From: Sphingomonas sp. IC081
Lineage (GTDB): Bacteria > Pseudomonadota > Alphaproteobacteria > Sphingomonadales > Sphingomonadaceae
Assembly: GCF_006874585.1 (NCBI RefSeq)
Contig: NZ_CP029761.1
Coordinates: 3,111,001 to 3,175,000, forward strand
Direction of reading: 5' to 3'
Length of the DNA: 64,000 nt
Position 1 is the first letter of the stretch, and every line of letters begins with the position of its first letter. The notes beneath the pieces are model-generated. The model worked only from the letters and a program-made list of their open reading frames with translations, ran no database searches and was not told the origin of the DNA. This document shows positions 1 through 8,782 of the stretch, piece by piece. The position numbers and the translations under genes are program-made.

Positions 1-155
1 TCCACTAGCAGGGCAATCATGCCGATCGTTTCACGTGGATTGACGATGAAGCCGATGATGACACCTGCGATGGCGAGGATGACCAGTAGTTTAACCGCTG
101 CGCCGATCAGGCCAAGGATGAGGATGCCCGCAAGCAGGTAGGTTGCGACCTTCAT
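1..155 (-). CDS. small hydrophobic membrane protein, C-terminus beyond the left edge
   Basis: A minus-strand frame starting at the ATG at 155-153 begins MKVATYLLAGILILGLIG and stays almost wholly hydrophobic to the window edge, so at least two membrane helices are expected. An AGAAAGGA ribosome binding site lies just upstream. An in-frame ATG seven codons earlier (176) would add MFRKDNA; the paralogue at 16920-17177 has the same arrangement (MSRKGNP before MKIIGYLL), so either start is possible. It is the last visible gene of a cassette with the DUF805 gene at 918-1481. A terminator hairpin (177-202) directly precedes it. Function unknown. Confidence 0.6.
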   Translation of the reverse strand, partial: MKVATYLLAGILILGLIGAAVKLLVILAIAGVIIGFIVNPRETIGMIALLV

Positions 156-176
156 GGCATTGTCCTTTCTGAACAT

Positions 177-202
177 AAAAAATGCCCCGATGCAGCGAGG
201 CA
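177..202 (-). terminator. intrinsic terminator directly ahead of the 155-1 gene
   Basis: Read on the minus strand, TGCCTCG (202-196) pairs with CGGGGCA (189-183) across a six-base loop and is followed by six T. The T run ends only about 20 bases before the start codon at 155, so it ends transcripts from the 270-662 gene or attenuates this gene. Confidence 0.65.
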
Positions 203-269
203 CAGAGGCAAAGAAACGGCGGCCCCAAGGCCACTTGCTGTATAGGTTCAGCCTTGAGGCCGTTGACGG

Positions 270-662
270 TTAGAGGGCTTGCGTTGCTTCCGCGAAGGCC
301 GCTTCGGTGGCAGCCATCAACCTTGCATCGGTGCTGCTGTCGATCGGCACGAAAAGGACCAGCCCGAAGCCATCGTCGGACAAGATGAAGGCGATTTCGA
401 ACCAGTCGGTATGTCGCTGGATGATCTCGGGCGGCTGGATGAAGGTTCCGTTGCTGTCGATGAGGGAGCGGCCAAACTCTTCGTTGATGCTGTCCAGGGT
501 ATCTCCCGGCATGGCGATGGCGAACATGGCGAGGTCTTCGAGGCCGAAGCCATCGTACTCTGCCAGCCGGTCCAGATGGGCTTCCAGCAAGGTGTGGACT
601 TCGTTGCCTTCGAGGATGGCCATGGTGTCGGACATTTCCTCGTGGGTGCGGATGATGAACAT
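270..662 (-). CDS. conserved acidic protein of unknown function, copy 1
   Basis: Encodes about 130 residues with no signal peptide or membrane helix. It is strongly similar to the gene at 17292-17684: both share EGNEVH near residue 20, the block PPEIIQRHTDWFE, then FILSDDGFGLVLFVPID and a shared C-terminus STDARLMAATEAAFAEA. I chose the ATG at 662-660 because it matches the start of the paralogue; a TTG six codons upstream is open but less likely. No family is recognised. It sits second to last in a four-gene cassette and is bracketed by terminator hairpins at 177-202 and 679-712. Confidence 0.75.
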   Translation of the reverse strand: MFIIRTHEEMSDTMAILEGNEVHTLLEAHLDRLAEYDGFGLEDLAMFAIAMPGDTLDSINEEFGRSLIDSNGTFIQPPEIIQRHTDWFEIAFILSDDGFGLVLFVPIDSSTDARLMAATEAAFAEATQAL

Positions 663-678
663 GATTCTGATTTCCAAC

Positions 679-712
679 AAAAAAAGCCCTCCCGGCGATG
701 ATCCGGGAGAGC
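679..712 (-). terminator. intrinsic terminator between the 34-residue ORF and the 270-662 gene
   Basis: On the minus strand GCTCTCCCGG (712-703) pairs with CCGGGAGGGC (695-686), followed by seven T (685-679). The T run finishes 17 bases before the ATG at 662. Confidence 0.75.
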
Positions 713-740
713 CTTTGGCTTTTGGTGATGTGGTGCGCTG

Positions 741-845
741 TTAAATGAACAGCAGCGGGAGCATGAAAAGCGCTCTGCCAATGCAGAGAAGGCAAATGAT
801 GCAGCCGCCCACCATGATAAGTGTGGCGATGATTTTGGCGATCAT
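741..845 (-). CDS. 34-residue membrane peptide
   Basis: The frame starts MIAKIIATLIMVGG and is hydrophobic throughout, ending LPLLFI before TAA at 743-741. A good ribosome binding site (GAAAGGA) lies eight bases upstream of the ATG. Its counterpart in the second cassette is the 33-residue ORF at 17753-17854 in the same position relative to a DUF805 gene, which supports it being real. It probably forms one transmembrane helix. Function unknown. Confidence 0.5.
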   Translation of the reverse strand: MIAKIIATLIMVGGCIICLLCIGRALFMLPLLFI

Positions 846-866
846 GGCGCAATCCTTTCGGGCATG

Positions 867-894
867 AAAAAGCCCCCGGAGGCTATCCGAGGGC
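867..894 (-). terminator. intrinsic terminator after the DUF805 gene
   Basis: On the minus strand GCCCTCGGA (894-886) pairs with TCCGGGGGC (880-872) over a five-base loop, then five T. It lies between the DUF805 stop at 918 and the 34-residue ORF at 845. Confidence 0.75.
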
Positions 895-917
895 GTTCAT
901 CTGTCTGGTACAGTGGA

Positions 918-1481
918 TTACTGATCGTACGGGTTAGGCCCGTAGCGATTCTCCCAGGGAGTGCCCCTGAGCAACATGAAGACCAGCACGATAACCGGAC
1001 CAACGTACGGCACGAGGTTCAGCAACACGAACCACCCCGGCTTGTCCTGATCGTGGAAGCGGCGAACCTGCAGGGCCACTTGGGGCACTATCAAGCCAAT
1101 GAGAGCAAGGCCTGACGATCCGGCGACAAGGATGCTGGAACCGCTCCCCAAGTCGATTACCGATAGCAGGAATGCAAATGTTATGACGGCTGCTGCTGCT
1201 TGAAACAACCAATACTCTTGCCTGCCAGAACGACCGGTGAAATCGGCATAGCGCTTGAGCGGTAGAATCAACCATTCAATGAATTGACCGTCATCGGGTA
1301 GTTGATCATTTTTCGTCTCAGGGTGTGTATAAATATTTGGCCTTGGGCTTTTTGTCTTTGGCCTGGCACGACCCTTTAGAATGTCTTGCTTTGCTGCATC
1401 AAAATCCGATTCCGAGATGATGCCTTCCTGCTTCATCTGGTGGAGCTTCTCGATGCTCCGCAGAGCCTCTTCGTCAATCAT
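918..1481 (-). CDS. SHOCT-DUF805 membrane protein, copy 1
   Basis: Encodes 187 residues. The N-terminus (MIDEEALRSIEKLHQMKQEG, with IISESDFDAAKQDIL) is a SHOCT-type motif, usually found at the ends of oligomerising or membrane-associated proteins. The rest is a DUF805 (YhaH-like) domain marked by FTGRSGRQEYW and several hydrophobic segments, ending after ENRYGPNPY. The start at 1481 has AAGGA ten bases upstream and matches the paralogue at 17859-18422, also 187 residues. It heads a cassette of small genes. Family role unknown. Confidence 0.85.
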   Translation of the reverse strand: MIDEEALRSIEKLHQMKQEGIISESDFDAAKQDILKGRARPKTKSPRPNIYTHPETKNDQLPDDGQFIEWLILPLKRYADFTGRSGRQEYWLFQAAAAVITFAFLLSVIDLGSGSSILVAGSSGLALIGLIVPQVALQVRRFHDQDKPGWFVLLNLVPYVGPVIVLVFMLLRGTPWENRYGPNPYDQ

Positions 1482-1554
1482 TTGGCTGTCCTTATATCGT
1501 GGGGTGACGACCGCGCCGATGGGCACGACGGAACAGACCGCTAAAAATCTTGCT

Positions 1555-2888
1555 GTTGATGCACGCTCATGCCCCCGCATTTGCAGGAGCAGTGTCGGCT
1601 TGACCCTCTGCCGCCCCTATGTACCTCTCGGGAGCGACGGCCAAAGCCGGTTGTGGTTTAGCTGAGGTCTTTTCTCTCCTGCAAATGGGCGCACGATGGC
1701 GCTTCACGATGGAAGGGAGAAGACGCGATGACGAAGAAGATCACGAACCCCGAGATCCTGGCGATCCGGGCGACGGCGGAAGTGGACCCGGCATGTGGCC
1801 GCGTCTGGGTCGGCCTCGATGTTGGCCTCAAGTCGACATCGGTGTGCGTGCTGGACCGCGACGGCAAGGTCGTCCACCAGGTTTCGATGAAAACGCACCC
1901 GACCGAGATCGGGCGCTACTTGGCGAAGAACTTCACCTCCAATGTGGCGGTCGTCGGCATGGAGACCGGCGCGATGTCTGCGCATCTTGCCGGCGGGCTG
2001 CGCAAGCAGGGCTATCAGGTCGCCGTGATGGATGCGTTGCAGGTCCATCGGGTGCTGTCCCTAAAGCGCAACAAGACCGATACCAACGATGCGCGCGGTA
2101 TTGCCGAGATCACGCGCACCGGCCGCGATTATCTGACCGAGGTCTATGTAAAGAGCGCTGCCTGCTTCGAGGTGCGCGCCCAGCTCATCATGCGCCACCG
2201 CCTGGTTCAGCAACGCCTGGCCAACGAGAACATGATCCGCGGCCTGTTGCGCGTCTATGGCGGGCGGGTCGAGCCTGGCGCCAAGTCGTCGGCTACCTAT
2301 CGCGACCGTGTCGTCGAACAACTGCTGATCATCCAGGATCGGGAAGGCATCAATCTGCGGCCGCGCATCCTGCCGGTGCTCGACCTGTGCGAACGGCTCC
2401 AGGCGGATGCCGTGCGGATCGAGACCGAACTGGAGGCGCTCGCCGCCGCCAACCCGGTATGTCGGCGGTTCATGGCGGTACCGGGCATCGGCGCCATCAC
2501 TGCCCTGTCGTTCTTCACCGCGATCGAAGAACCATCCCGCTTCCGGCGAGCCGACGATGTCGCTGCCTATCTCGGACTCACGCCGCGTGTGTACCAGTCC
2601 GGCGAGAGCCTGACCCACGGCAAGATCAGCAAGATGGGCAATCGACTGACCCGTACGCACATGGTCAATGCAGCAACGGTGCTGCTATCCGCTACCAAGA
2701 CCTTCTCGTCATTGAAGGACTGGGGCGTCAGGCTGGCGAAGAAGGTCGGGTTCAACAAGGCGAAAGTGGCGGTTGCCCGCAAGCTCGCCGTCATCCTGTT
2801 CGGCATGTGGCGCGACGGCACCCACTTCCAGTTCAAGACAGAGACCGTCGAGCCGCATCGCCAGATGATGCAGGCGGCACGCGCCTAA
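1555..2888 (+). mobile_element. IS110-family insertion sequence (ends approximate)
   Basis: The transposase at 1728-2888 defines the element. The left end is estimated: the region upstream of the two DUF805 genes aligns from about 1487 to 1550 with 18428-18490, then diverges, so the insertion begins near 1555. The right end was not found; IS110 elements lack clear terminal repeats, so it may extend some distance past 2888. The roughly 170 bases between 1555 and 1728 fit the place where IS110-group elements encode their bridge RNA. Confidence 0.6.
1728..2888 (+). CDS. IS110-family transposase (DEDD recombinase)
   Basis: Encodes 386 residues. The N-terminal RuvC-like DEDD domain begins at VWVGLDVGLKSTSVCVLD near residues 26-43, with NKTDTNDARGIAEI further on. 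The C-terminal Transposase_20 helix-hairpin region contains RRFMAVPGIGAITALSF and the ESLTHGKISKMGN block with the serine nucleophile region. AGGGAGA lies 10 bases before the ATG. Length is normal and the frame is intact, so it may be functional. Members move as circles guided by a bridge RNA from the non-coding end. Confidence 0.93.
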   Translation: MTKKITNPEILAIRATAEVDPACGRVWVGLDVGLKSTSVCVLDRDGKVVHQVSMKTHPTEIGRYLAKNFTSNVAVVGMETGAMSAHLAGGLRKQGYQVAVMDALQVHRVLSLKRNKTDTNDARGIAEITRTGRDYLTEVYVKSAACFEVRAQLIMRHRLVQQRLANENMIRGLLRVYGGRVEPGAKSSATYRDRVVEQLLIIQDREGINLRPRILPVLDLCERLQADAVRIETELEALAAANPVCRRFMAVPGIGAITALSFFTAIEEPSRFRRADDVAAYLGLTPRVYQSGESLTHGKISKMGNRLTRTHMVNAATVLLSATKTFSSLKDWGVRLAKKVGFNKAKVAVARKLAVILFGMWRDGTHFQFKTETVEPHRQMMQAARA

Positions 2889-3490
2889 TACGCTTTACGC
2901 CATCCGTCCGTCGGACGGTACGATCCTCCCGGGAGGCGGAGGGACTGGTGACTTCGATTCTAACGTTGGGGCAGCGATGACCCCGAGCAACGGTTGTTGA
3001 AGCGCCACCCTTCGATACGAACCGACCCCATTGCGGCATGCGACACAGATACAGGCTGCAACATGATAGCCGTCGCATGACCCCGGAGAGACTGTTGCAC
3101 CCCGGGTCGATCGATATGCCGACGAGACTATTGTCAGAAAAGGCAAAGCATGATGAAGTAGCAATACCAACGTCCCGCCCTGCCGCAGGGACCTCAGCTA
3201 GAGAATGTTGGAAACCTACTTAGCATAGGCGCATGCGCCTTTATCGGCAGAACCGACTGGACATGCGCGCATGCCACCCGGCCTCCAAATCTGGTGACCG
3301 AGCATGCTAAGAGGGGTTTCCACGCCCCACCCTCCGGCTTTCACGGAAGGCAAAACGCTTTTGGCGTGTTCTCAAGGCGTTCGCAAGGGATTGCTGGCCT
3401 ATTCATATAAGATGGCCGGATTTGCGCATAACAGTCACAATTTTAGGCTTTTTCATTGATGATCAGTTATTCGGGCGCTATTCGCTAAGG
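2889..3490. other. 600-base non-coding stretch with inverted repeats
   Basis: No convincing gene. It contains a CCGTCC/GGACGG hairpin (about 2904-2918), an adjacent CTCCCGGGAG palindrome, a perfect 14-base palindrome AGGCGCATGCGCCT (3227-3240), and an imperfect 20-base inverted repeat pair (about 3204-3224 and 3303-3322; shared TGGAAACC and CTTAGCAT halves) enclosing about 80 bases. Part may be the unidentified right end of the IS110 element. Confidence 0.4.
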
Positions 3491-3925
3491 ATGGCTTATC
3501 CTGAACCCCCGTCTAGCAAATCCGCAGTAAAACGTGCTGGCCAAGCTATCTCGCGAGGAGTTGCTACCGAAGCCGATTTTCTGATCGTAGATCAGTGGCG
3601 CGCGGCGCATGGATATGTGATCAATACTTTTCAAGCTTGGTTGAAGGGGCATTTTTCGAAGCGCAACTATTATATTGAGTTTGCGCAGAGGCTTAAGCGC
3701 CGAAATACTGTTATTGATAAGCTTGGGCGGCGGAGCGCTTCGGGCACTCCCCTTATCGCTGATGTTTCGGCAATGCACGACTTTGCTGGGTGTCGAATGA
3801 TTTTTAATAACATCGAGCAGTTGAACGATTTTCGTTCATACATGCACTCGGCGCAGACTATGCGTAACGTCGAGCATCGGCTTCGACATGAAGTTGAAAA
3901 GTATGATTACATTGAGCACCCTAAG
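3491..3925 (+). pseudogene. RelA/SpoT-domain protein, fragment 1 of 3
   Basis: 5' part of a (p)ppGpp-synthetase-like gene. Removing the IS5-family element (3926-4828), the IS21-family element (5068-7625) and one copy of each target duplication joins 3491-3925, 4834-5067 and 7634-8026 into one open frame of 353 codons. This fragment carries the N-terminal helices (NTFQAWLKGHF, AQRLKRR) and the start of the nucleotidyltransferase fold (MHDFAGCRMIF), and ends at YIEHPK. The GTG/ATG choice is uncertain; ATG 3491 is preceded by AAGG. The DNA is clearly more AT-rich than the right half of the window, which points to transfer. Related stand-alone synthetases include housekeeping SAS and toxic ToxSAS types; which this was cannot be told. 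Confidence 0.85.
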
Positions 3926-4828
3926 AGGCCGTTTCGAAAGGAGTTGAGCGGCTGAGGTTCGTGTGATTCCGGGGGTTTTGCAGACAACCCGGAGATCTTG
4001 ATGTGGACCCCAGCCACCCGCGTGCAGCATACGCGTGTTTCGAAGCGTTACCAGACGGATTTGAGCGATGCTGAGTGGGCGCTGATCGCGGCATTTGTTC
4101 CCGAGGCGCGCACGACGGGGCGGCGACGGCAATGGCCAATGCGCGAAATCGTGAACGCCATCTTCTACGTTCTGCGCGGCGGGATTGCATGGCGGTTGCT
4201 GCCCAAGGACTTCCCGCCGTGGCAGACGGTCTACCGCTGGTTTGCCCGGTTTCGTGACGAATGCCTGTTCGAGCGGATCAACCATGCGCTGGTCGCGCTC
4301 GATCGCGAGCGAGCCGGAAGGGACGCCTCGCCAAGCGCAGCCATCATCGACAGTCAGAGCGTCAAGACCACCGAGAGCGGCGGACCGCGCGGCTACGATG
4401 CTGGCAAGAAGATCAAAGGTCGCAAGCGCCATGCTCTGGTCGATACTGACGGCAGGCCGCTGCTTGTCGAGCCGCACACCGCCGATGTCCAGGATCGTGA
4501 TGGCGGCGGCGCGTTGCTGCAAATCTCGCGCGGCCTCTTCCCGTTCATCGAGAAGGTCTGGGCCGATGGCGGCTATAACCATCACCGTGTCACCGAGGCG
4601 ACCCGCATCACCGTCGAGATAGTCAGCAAGATCGCCGGGCAGTCCGGCTTCGTCGTCCTCCCTCGGCGCTGGGTGGTCGAGCGGTTCTTCGCTTGGGTCA
4701 ATCGAAACCGCCGTCTGGCCAAGGACGTGGAAGCCACCCTCAAATCCGCCGCAGCCTTCCTCTACGCCGCCGCCGCCATGCTCATGCTACGCCGTTTGGC
4801 TCGGTCAGCGTGAGTTTCGAAACCGACT
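3926..4828 (+). mobile_element. IS5-family insertion sequence
   Basis: The 903-base element is bounded by inverted ends that share GTTTCGAAA (left AGGCCGTTTCGAAAG, right complement AGTCGGTTTCGAAAC) and flanked by a CTAAG duplication (3921-3925 and 4829-4833), which contains the CTAA target preferred by IS5-group elements. Excision leaves the RelA/SpoT frame reading HPKGTGYRGIHDVYK, a natural family sequence, which confirms the boundaries. Confidence 0.9.
4001..4813 (+). CDS. IS5-family transposase (DDE)
   Basis: Encodes 270 residues. The N-terminal DUF4096-type domain has LSDAEWALIAAFVP and GIAWRLLPKDFPPW. The DDE catalytic residues are visible in IIDSQSVKTT (first Asp), VWADGGYN (second Asp) and WVVERFFAWVNRNRRL (Glu). 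The ATG at 4001 has GGAG seven bases upstream. One intact frame, so it looks like a single-ORF IS427-type element without programmed frameshift. It fills almost the whole insertion sequence. Confidence 0.93.
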   Translation: MWTPATRVQHTRVSKRYQTDLSDAEWALIAAFVPEARTTGRRRQWPMREIVNAIFYVLRGGIAWRLLPKDFPPWQTVYRWFARFRDECLFERINHALVALDRERAGRDASPSAAIIDSQSVKTTESGGPRGYDAGKKIKGRKRHALVDTDGRPLLVEPHTADVQDRDGGGALLQISRGLFPFIEKVWADGGYNHHRVTEATRITVEIVSKIAGQSGFVVLPRRWVVERFFAWVNRNRRLAKDVEATLKSAAAFLYAAAAMLMLRRLARSA

Positions 4829-4833
4829 CTAAG

Positions 4834-5067
4834 GGCACCGGCTATCGTGGAATTCACGACGTCTACAAGCATTTCCCTCGTGGTAGTGTTCGCAGCCAAG
4901 AAAAGAAGCCTTGGGATGGGCTATTGGTCGAGGTGCAGTATCGTACGCGTGCGCAACATGCTTGGGCAACAGCGGTAGAGATATCTGACCTCTTGGATGG
5001 AGAGCGAACCAAATTTGAATTAGAAACTTCTAATCGTGGGCGATTTTTTGCAATTGCAAGTGAGATT
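4834..5067 (+). pseudogene. RelA/SpoT-domain protein, fragment 2 of 3
   Basis: Continues the synthetase in frame from GTGYRGIHDVYKHFP through LLVEVQYRTRAQHAWA to AIASEI. The GYRGIH and EVQYRT..HAWA motifs are the diagnostic core of the RelA_SpoT nucleotidyltransferase domain. It is cut by the IS21-family element at 5068. Confidence 0.85.
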
Positions 5068-5279
5068 TGTCAACCGGCGCGCAAAACTGACCCCCTATCG
5101 GCGCCCAATATTGACCGCACCTTTCGGTAGTCTGGCGGTTATCCCGGTAGTCGATAGGAGGGGCCCACGGACGACGACGCGCACCGTCAGGTGTGCTGGC
5201 GGCGGCGTCCGTGGGAGGTCCCTGTTGACCCACCGGGTTAACCGCCGGGGATGGGGGTCCGGGGGAAGGGGTTTTCGGC

Positions 5280-6008
5280 TCAGTTCCGGTTTTTGAACCG
5301 CCAGCTGTCATTGCCCGTCTCGATGATGTCGCAGTGGTGCGTGATGCGATCGAGAAGAGCGGTGGTCATCTTGGGGTCGTGGAAGACGCTCGGCCATTCG
5401 CCGAAGGCGAGATTGGTCGTGATAATGACCGAGGTCTTTTCGTAGAGCTTGCTGATCAGGTGGAAGAGCATCTGGCCACCGGACCGGGCGAACGGCAGGT
5501 AGCCGAGCTCGTCAAGCACCACGAGATCAAGCCGCGAGAGTTGGGTGGCAAGGCTGCCGGCCTTGCCCAGGCGAGCCTCTTCCTCAAGCCGGTTCACCAG
5601 ATCGACCGTATTGAAGTATCGGCCTCTGGCACCGGCGCGCACCACTGCGGCGGTGATGGCGAGAGCCAGATGAGTCTTGCCCGTGCCTGTTCCGCCGATC
5701 AGCACGATATTGCGCCGTTCCGGCAGGAACGAGCCCGTATGAAGCGAGCGGATCAGTCCTTCGTTGATCGGCGTGCCATCGAACATGAACCCATCCAGGT
5801 CCTTGATCGCCGGAAGCTTGGCTGCGGTCATGCGATAACGGATCGATGCCGCATCCCGGTGCGCCGTCTCCGCACGCAACAGGTCGCCCAACATCTCCAT
5901 GACCGTTCTGTCTCGGCGGATGCCGTTGGTGACGGCATCATCGAAGGCCGCCACCATGCCCTTGAGCCCCAGCCCCTTGAGGGCGGCCATGATCTCATGC
6001 CGCTGCAT
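5280..6008 (-). CDS. istB: IS21-family helper ATPase IstB
   Basis: Encodes 242 residues. A Walker A motif GGTGTGKT sits at residues 105-112 and a Walker B at [12 protein letters not shown]. This DnaC-like AAA+ protein assists the IstA transposase in target selection. Its start overlaps the end of istA by 14 bases, as is usual for translationally coupled istAB. Full length, no damage seen. Confidence 0.95.
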   Translation of the reverse strand: MQRHEIMAALKGLGLKGMVAAFDDAVTNGIRRDRTVMEMLGDLLRAETAHRDAASIRYRMTAAKLPAIKDLDGFMFDGTPINEGLIRSLHTGSFLPERRNIVLIGGTGTGKTHLALAITAAVVRAGARGRYFNTVDLVNRLEEEARLGKAGSLATQLSRLDLVVLDELGYLPFARSGGQMLFHLISKLYEKTSVIITTNLAFGEWPSVFHDPKMTTALLDRITHHCDIIETGNDSWRFKNRN

Positions 6009-7509
6009 CGAGGTCTCGCACGGTATCGTAGCGGCCGCAGTTCGCCTCTGGCGGATGCTTGAGCTTCAGGTTGACGACGACGTCCATAGCCTGGGCATCA
6101 TGAGGCTCGCGGCGACGGGACAGGATGTTGAGGATGATCTCGTCGCTGATAGTACCGGCGCTGAGTGCCTCGCGCACTGCGGCCTCGACAGCCTCCAGGC
6201 CATCTTCGGGGACAGCGGCGAGGACGCGTACAAAGCGCCGGTCGGCATCGTCGCCCTTGCCCAACTTACGCCGCAATTGGGCCAGTGCAGGTGGGAGAGC
6301 CCAGTCCTGGAAGGGAGCACCATTGCGCAACGCACCGGGCTTGCGGGCGAGGATGGGCAGGTAGTGCCATGGATCGAAGATTGTCTGGTTCCGGCCGAAG
6401 ACCCGTTCGTGTTCGGCCACGACAGCGCCGTCGCAGCGGATCACGATGCGCGTTGCATAGGCCCGCACCTGCACAGCCTGATGGGCCGCCTTTGCCATCA
6501 CCGAGTACCGATTGCGATCGAAGCTCACGAGGCACGTCGAACTGGCTACGTGTTCGCTCTCGAAGAACCCGTCGAAGGGAACCGGTAGCGGTTGCAGCAT
6601 CGGCCGCTCCACCTCCAGCGCCTGCGCGATCGTCATGCCTTCCTGGTCAGGATGCTGGTTGCGTTCCGCCCAGCGCCGGCACTCGGCTTCCAGCCAGATG
6701 TTCAGTTCCTCGAGGCTGGCAAAGCGCAGGCGCGGCTTGAACAGGCGCTCCCTACTGGTCTGAACCTGGTTCTCGACCTGACCCTTCTCCCACCCTGCGG
6801 CAGGACTACAGGCCACCGGCTCAACGCGATAGTGGTCCGTCATGATCAGAAACCGCCGGTTGAACAGGCGTTCCTTGCCGGTGAACACCGTCGTCACCGC
6901 CGTCTTCATATTGTCGTAGATGCCGCGCGTCGGAATCCCACCGAAGAAGGCAAAGGCGCGGGCATGTGCGTCGAACACCATCTCTTGCGTCTCGCGAGGA
7001 TAGGCACGGACAAATGGTGCCCGTGACCAGCAAAACCGCATATGCGCGACCTTCACGCGCATTGGCTTGCCGGCGATCTCGACGTCCTCATGGCTCCAGT
7101 CGAACTGGTAAGCCTCGCCGGGCCGGTACATCAACGGGATGAACGCCTTGGTCATATCGCCGGCGTCAACGCGACGCTCACGCTTCCAGCGTGCAGCATA
7201 GCGCCGCACAGCGTCATAAGAGCCGCCAAACCCTTCGCGCTGAAGCAGATCATGGATCCGCGTCATGCGAAGCCGGTCACGCCGGGGCAGCCCTTCGTTC
7301 TCTTCAAGCAGTTCTTCCAGGCGAGTGCTGAAAGGGCCGGTCTGCGGCCGATGCTGTTCCTTGCGCTCGTAACTGGCATCCGCGTTCGGCGCCCGGATCG
7401 CCTTGCGCACCGTGTTGCGCGACAGCCGCAAATCCCGCGCTATCGCCTTGATCGGCTTACCGTCCCGGTGCTCCCGACGGATCCTCGTAATCGTCTCCAC
7501 AACCAACAT
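5995..7509 (-). CDS. istA: IS21-family transposase IstA
   Basis: Encodes 504 residues. The N-terminal HTH ([20 protein letters not shown]) binds the terminal repeats. The integrase-like core has [10 protein letters not shown] (first Asp), [10 protein letters not shown] (second Asp) and [12 protein letters not shown] (Glu). The C-terminal Mu-transposase-like part follows ([13 protein letters not shown]). Full length and intact. It is the promoter-proximal gene of the istAB operon. Confidence 0.95.
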   Translation of the reverse strand: MLVVETITRIRREHRDGKPIKAIARDLRLSRNTVRKAIRAPNADASYERKEQHRPQTGPFSTRLEELLEENEGLPRRDRLRMTRIHDLLQREGFGGSYDAVRRYAARWKRERRVDAGDMTKAFIPLMYRPGEAYQFDWSHEDVEIAGKPMRVKVAHMRFCWSRAPFVRAYPRETQEMVFDAHARAFAFFGGIPTRGIYDNMKTAVTTVFTGKERLFNRRFLIMTDHYRVEPVACSPAAGWEKGQVENQVQTSRERLFKPRLRFASLEELNIWLEAECRRWAERNQHPDQEGMTIAQALEVERPMLQPLPVPFDGFFESEHVASSTCLVSFDRNRYSVMAKAAHQAVQVRAYATRIVIRCDGAVVAEHERVFGRNQTIFDPWHYLPILARKPGALRNGAPFQDWALPPALAQLRRKLGKGDDADRRFVRVLAAVPEDGLEAVEAAVREALSAGTISDEIILNILSRRREPHDAQAMDVVVNLKLKHPPEANCGRYDTVRDLDAAA

Positions 7510-7633
7510 CCCTGTACCCGCCGTCCGGAACCGAAACGGCGGCGCTTCTCACAATGAGATGAAGGGGGTCAATTTTAGACGCCGATCACCCCGCTAAGGG
7601 GGTCAATTTTGCACGCCGCTCCACAGTGAGATT

Positions 7634-8026
7634 ATCGCTAGGCGGCACGAGAATTTAACTAAGGCATTTTTAGAAATCTCAACTCCAGATCTCATGAGGG
7701 AGTTGCAGAGTTTGGAAAATGAAATGGGTATCTTGAGGCGCCTCGAACTTCTAAAGCAATTCGAGGATGAGGAAAACCTCCAGAAGCATAATGTTCTTAA
7801 TATTTATAGAAATGCTTATGGCGATTTGGAGTTGGAGGTTATTCCATTTAAGTCAGCGGCGCCAGCGATCGAGAAGGCCAGCGAGCTCGAAGCAAGTGAT
7901 GCCAGCATCAACGCTGTGTACGTTCGCTCAGATAATCCAAAGCAACTTCGATCGGCCTACAGAAACTATTTTTACGATCCGATCGACTTTGTGAAGATAA
8001 TTCAGACTGAAGGTGAGCTCGATTAG
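7634..8026 (+). pseudogene. RelA/SpoT-domain protein, fragment 3 of 3
   Basis: 3' part of the broken synthetase, from IARRHENLTKAFLEIST to the TAG at 8024-8026. It encodes helical and small beta segments after the catalytic domain (LENEMGILRRLELLKQFE, then VYVRSDNPKQLRSAY), a C-terminal domain of unknown role. An internal ATG at 7694 could give a 110-residue fragment, but there is no reason to think it is expressed. Convergent with the Panacea module, 40 bases away. Confidence 0.8.
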
Positions 8027-8065
8027 TCAGCGTTATTGATGCCAAGCCCAACGAAAGATAAGGAC

Positions 8066-8782
8066 TTAAAGGAGAGAGCCGCGTTGCCCACCAGCGCGAC
8101 GACGAGTTTCCGCTTCGCGGCCAAGGCAAACCTCATGCCATAGGCGATAGGTCGTCGAGACCATCGCTTCCAACTCAGCCATTGAGAATAGTTCGGCCCC
8201 TTCGTCGGTATGGATCACGGACGAGCGAGTATCGCCCTCCAGATCGCCAAACTGACAAATCGCCAGCCGCACGTCCTCATAGTCAGGCTCTGCTGCGCGA
8301 ATATGCTCGTGCATCATTGAGAAAACAAAACGTCGAGCAGCACGGGTCAATCCACGAGTTTTGCGAGGATCAATGAACGGAACGAGCGGGCGCTCCTGAT
8401 ACGACAATACCATTGGCAGCCAGTAAGTAACGCGCTGGCCAGTTCCCATCGACAGGGATGCGAAATCCTGGGCGCGTCCCAGCATGTTGTTAGCAATAGC
8501 AAAGCTATGGAGGCCACGAGCCACCGCCAAATTGGCCTTCAACTCAGCTTCCGAACGGCATTTGGCCTTCAAATTGGCTTCGACAATGCGCCACTCTGTT
8601 GGCTGAACCAGCCCAAACATTGCCGGTTGGACATTGAAAATGTCATGGAAGCAGGTTCTTACGGGAGCGTAAGTGAACGGGGGACGCCCAAGCCGCATCT
8701 TCTCAAGCTGATTGCGTTGCTGCTCTTCAGGCAAGCAAGCGATACGAGCTAAATCGATGTCAGGTAAAGGGCGTATCTTCAT
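8066..8782 (-). CDS. unknown partner of a Panacea protein, candidate toxin
   Basis: Encodes 238 residues with no signal peptide or clear catalytic motif. It opens MKIRPLPDIDLARIACLPEE and has GRPPFTYAPVR near residue 33; I recall similar openings in genes next to Panacea proteins but cannot verify this here. GGGGA lies about eight bases before the ATG. It overlaps the upstream Panacea gene (8760-9311) by 23 bases, so the two are probably translationally coupled. In known PanAT modules the Panacea protein neutralises a dissimilar toxin encoded beside it, so this gene is the toxin candidate. That role is inference. Confidence 0.7.
   Translation of the reverse strand: MKIRPLPDIDLARIACLPEEQQRNQLEKMRLGRPPFTYAPVRTCFHDIFNVQPAMFGLVQPTEWRIVEANLKAKCRSEAELKANLAVARGLHSFAIANNMLGRAQDFASLSMGTGQRVTYWLPMVLSYQERPLVPFIDPRKTRGLTRAARRFVFSMMHEHIRAAEPDYEDVRLAICQFGDLEGDTRSSVIHTDEGAELFSMAELEAMVSTTYRLWHEVCLGREAETRRRAGGQRGSLL

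Larger units (their letters stand above)
5068..7625 (-). mobile_element. IS21-family insertion sequence
   Basis: The 2,558-base element has terminal inverted repeats starting TGT and sharing GCGGCG/CGGCGC and AAAACTGACCCCCT versus AAAATTGACCCCCT, with a second internal GGGGTCAATTTT copy at the right end, as is usual for IS21. An eight-base duplication GTGAGATT flanks it (5060-5067, 7626-7633). Excision restores ASEIIARRHENL in the host gene. Its two genes istA and istB read leftwards. Confidence 0.92.

Noticed and set aside
91..852. 253-codon minus-strand frame across the first cassette
   Set aside because: It overlaps three better genes and two terminators, and is His/Arg-rich without any similarity to the paralogous cassette in that frame.
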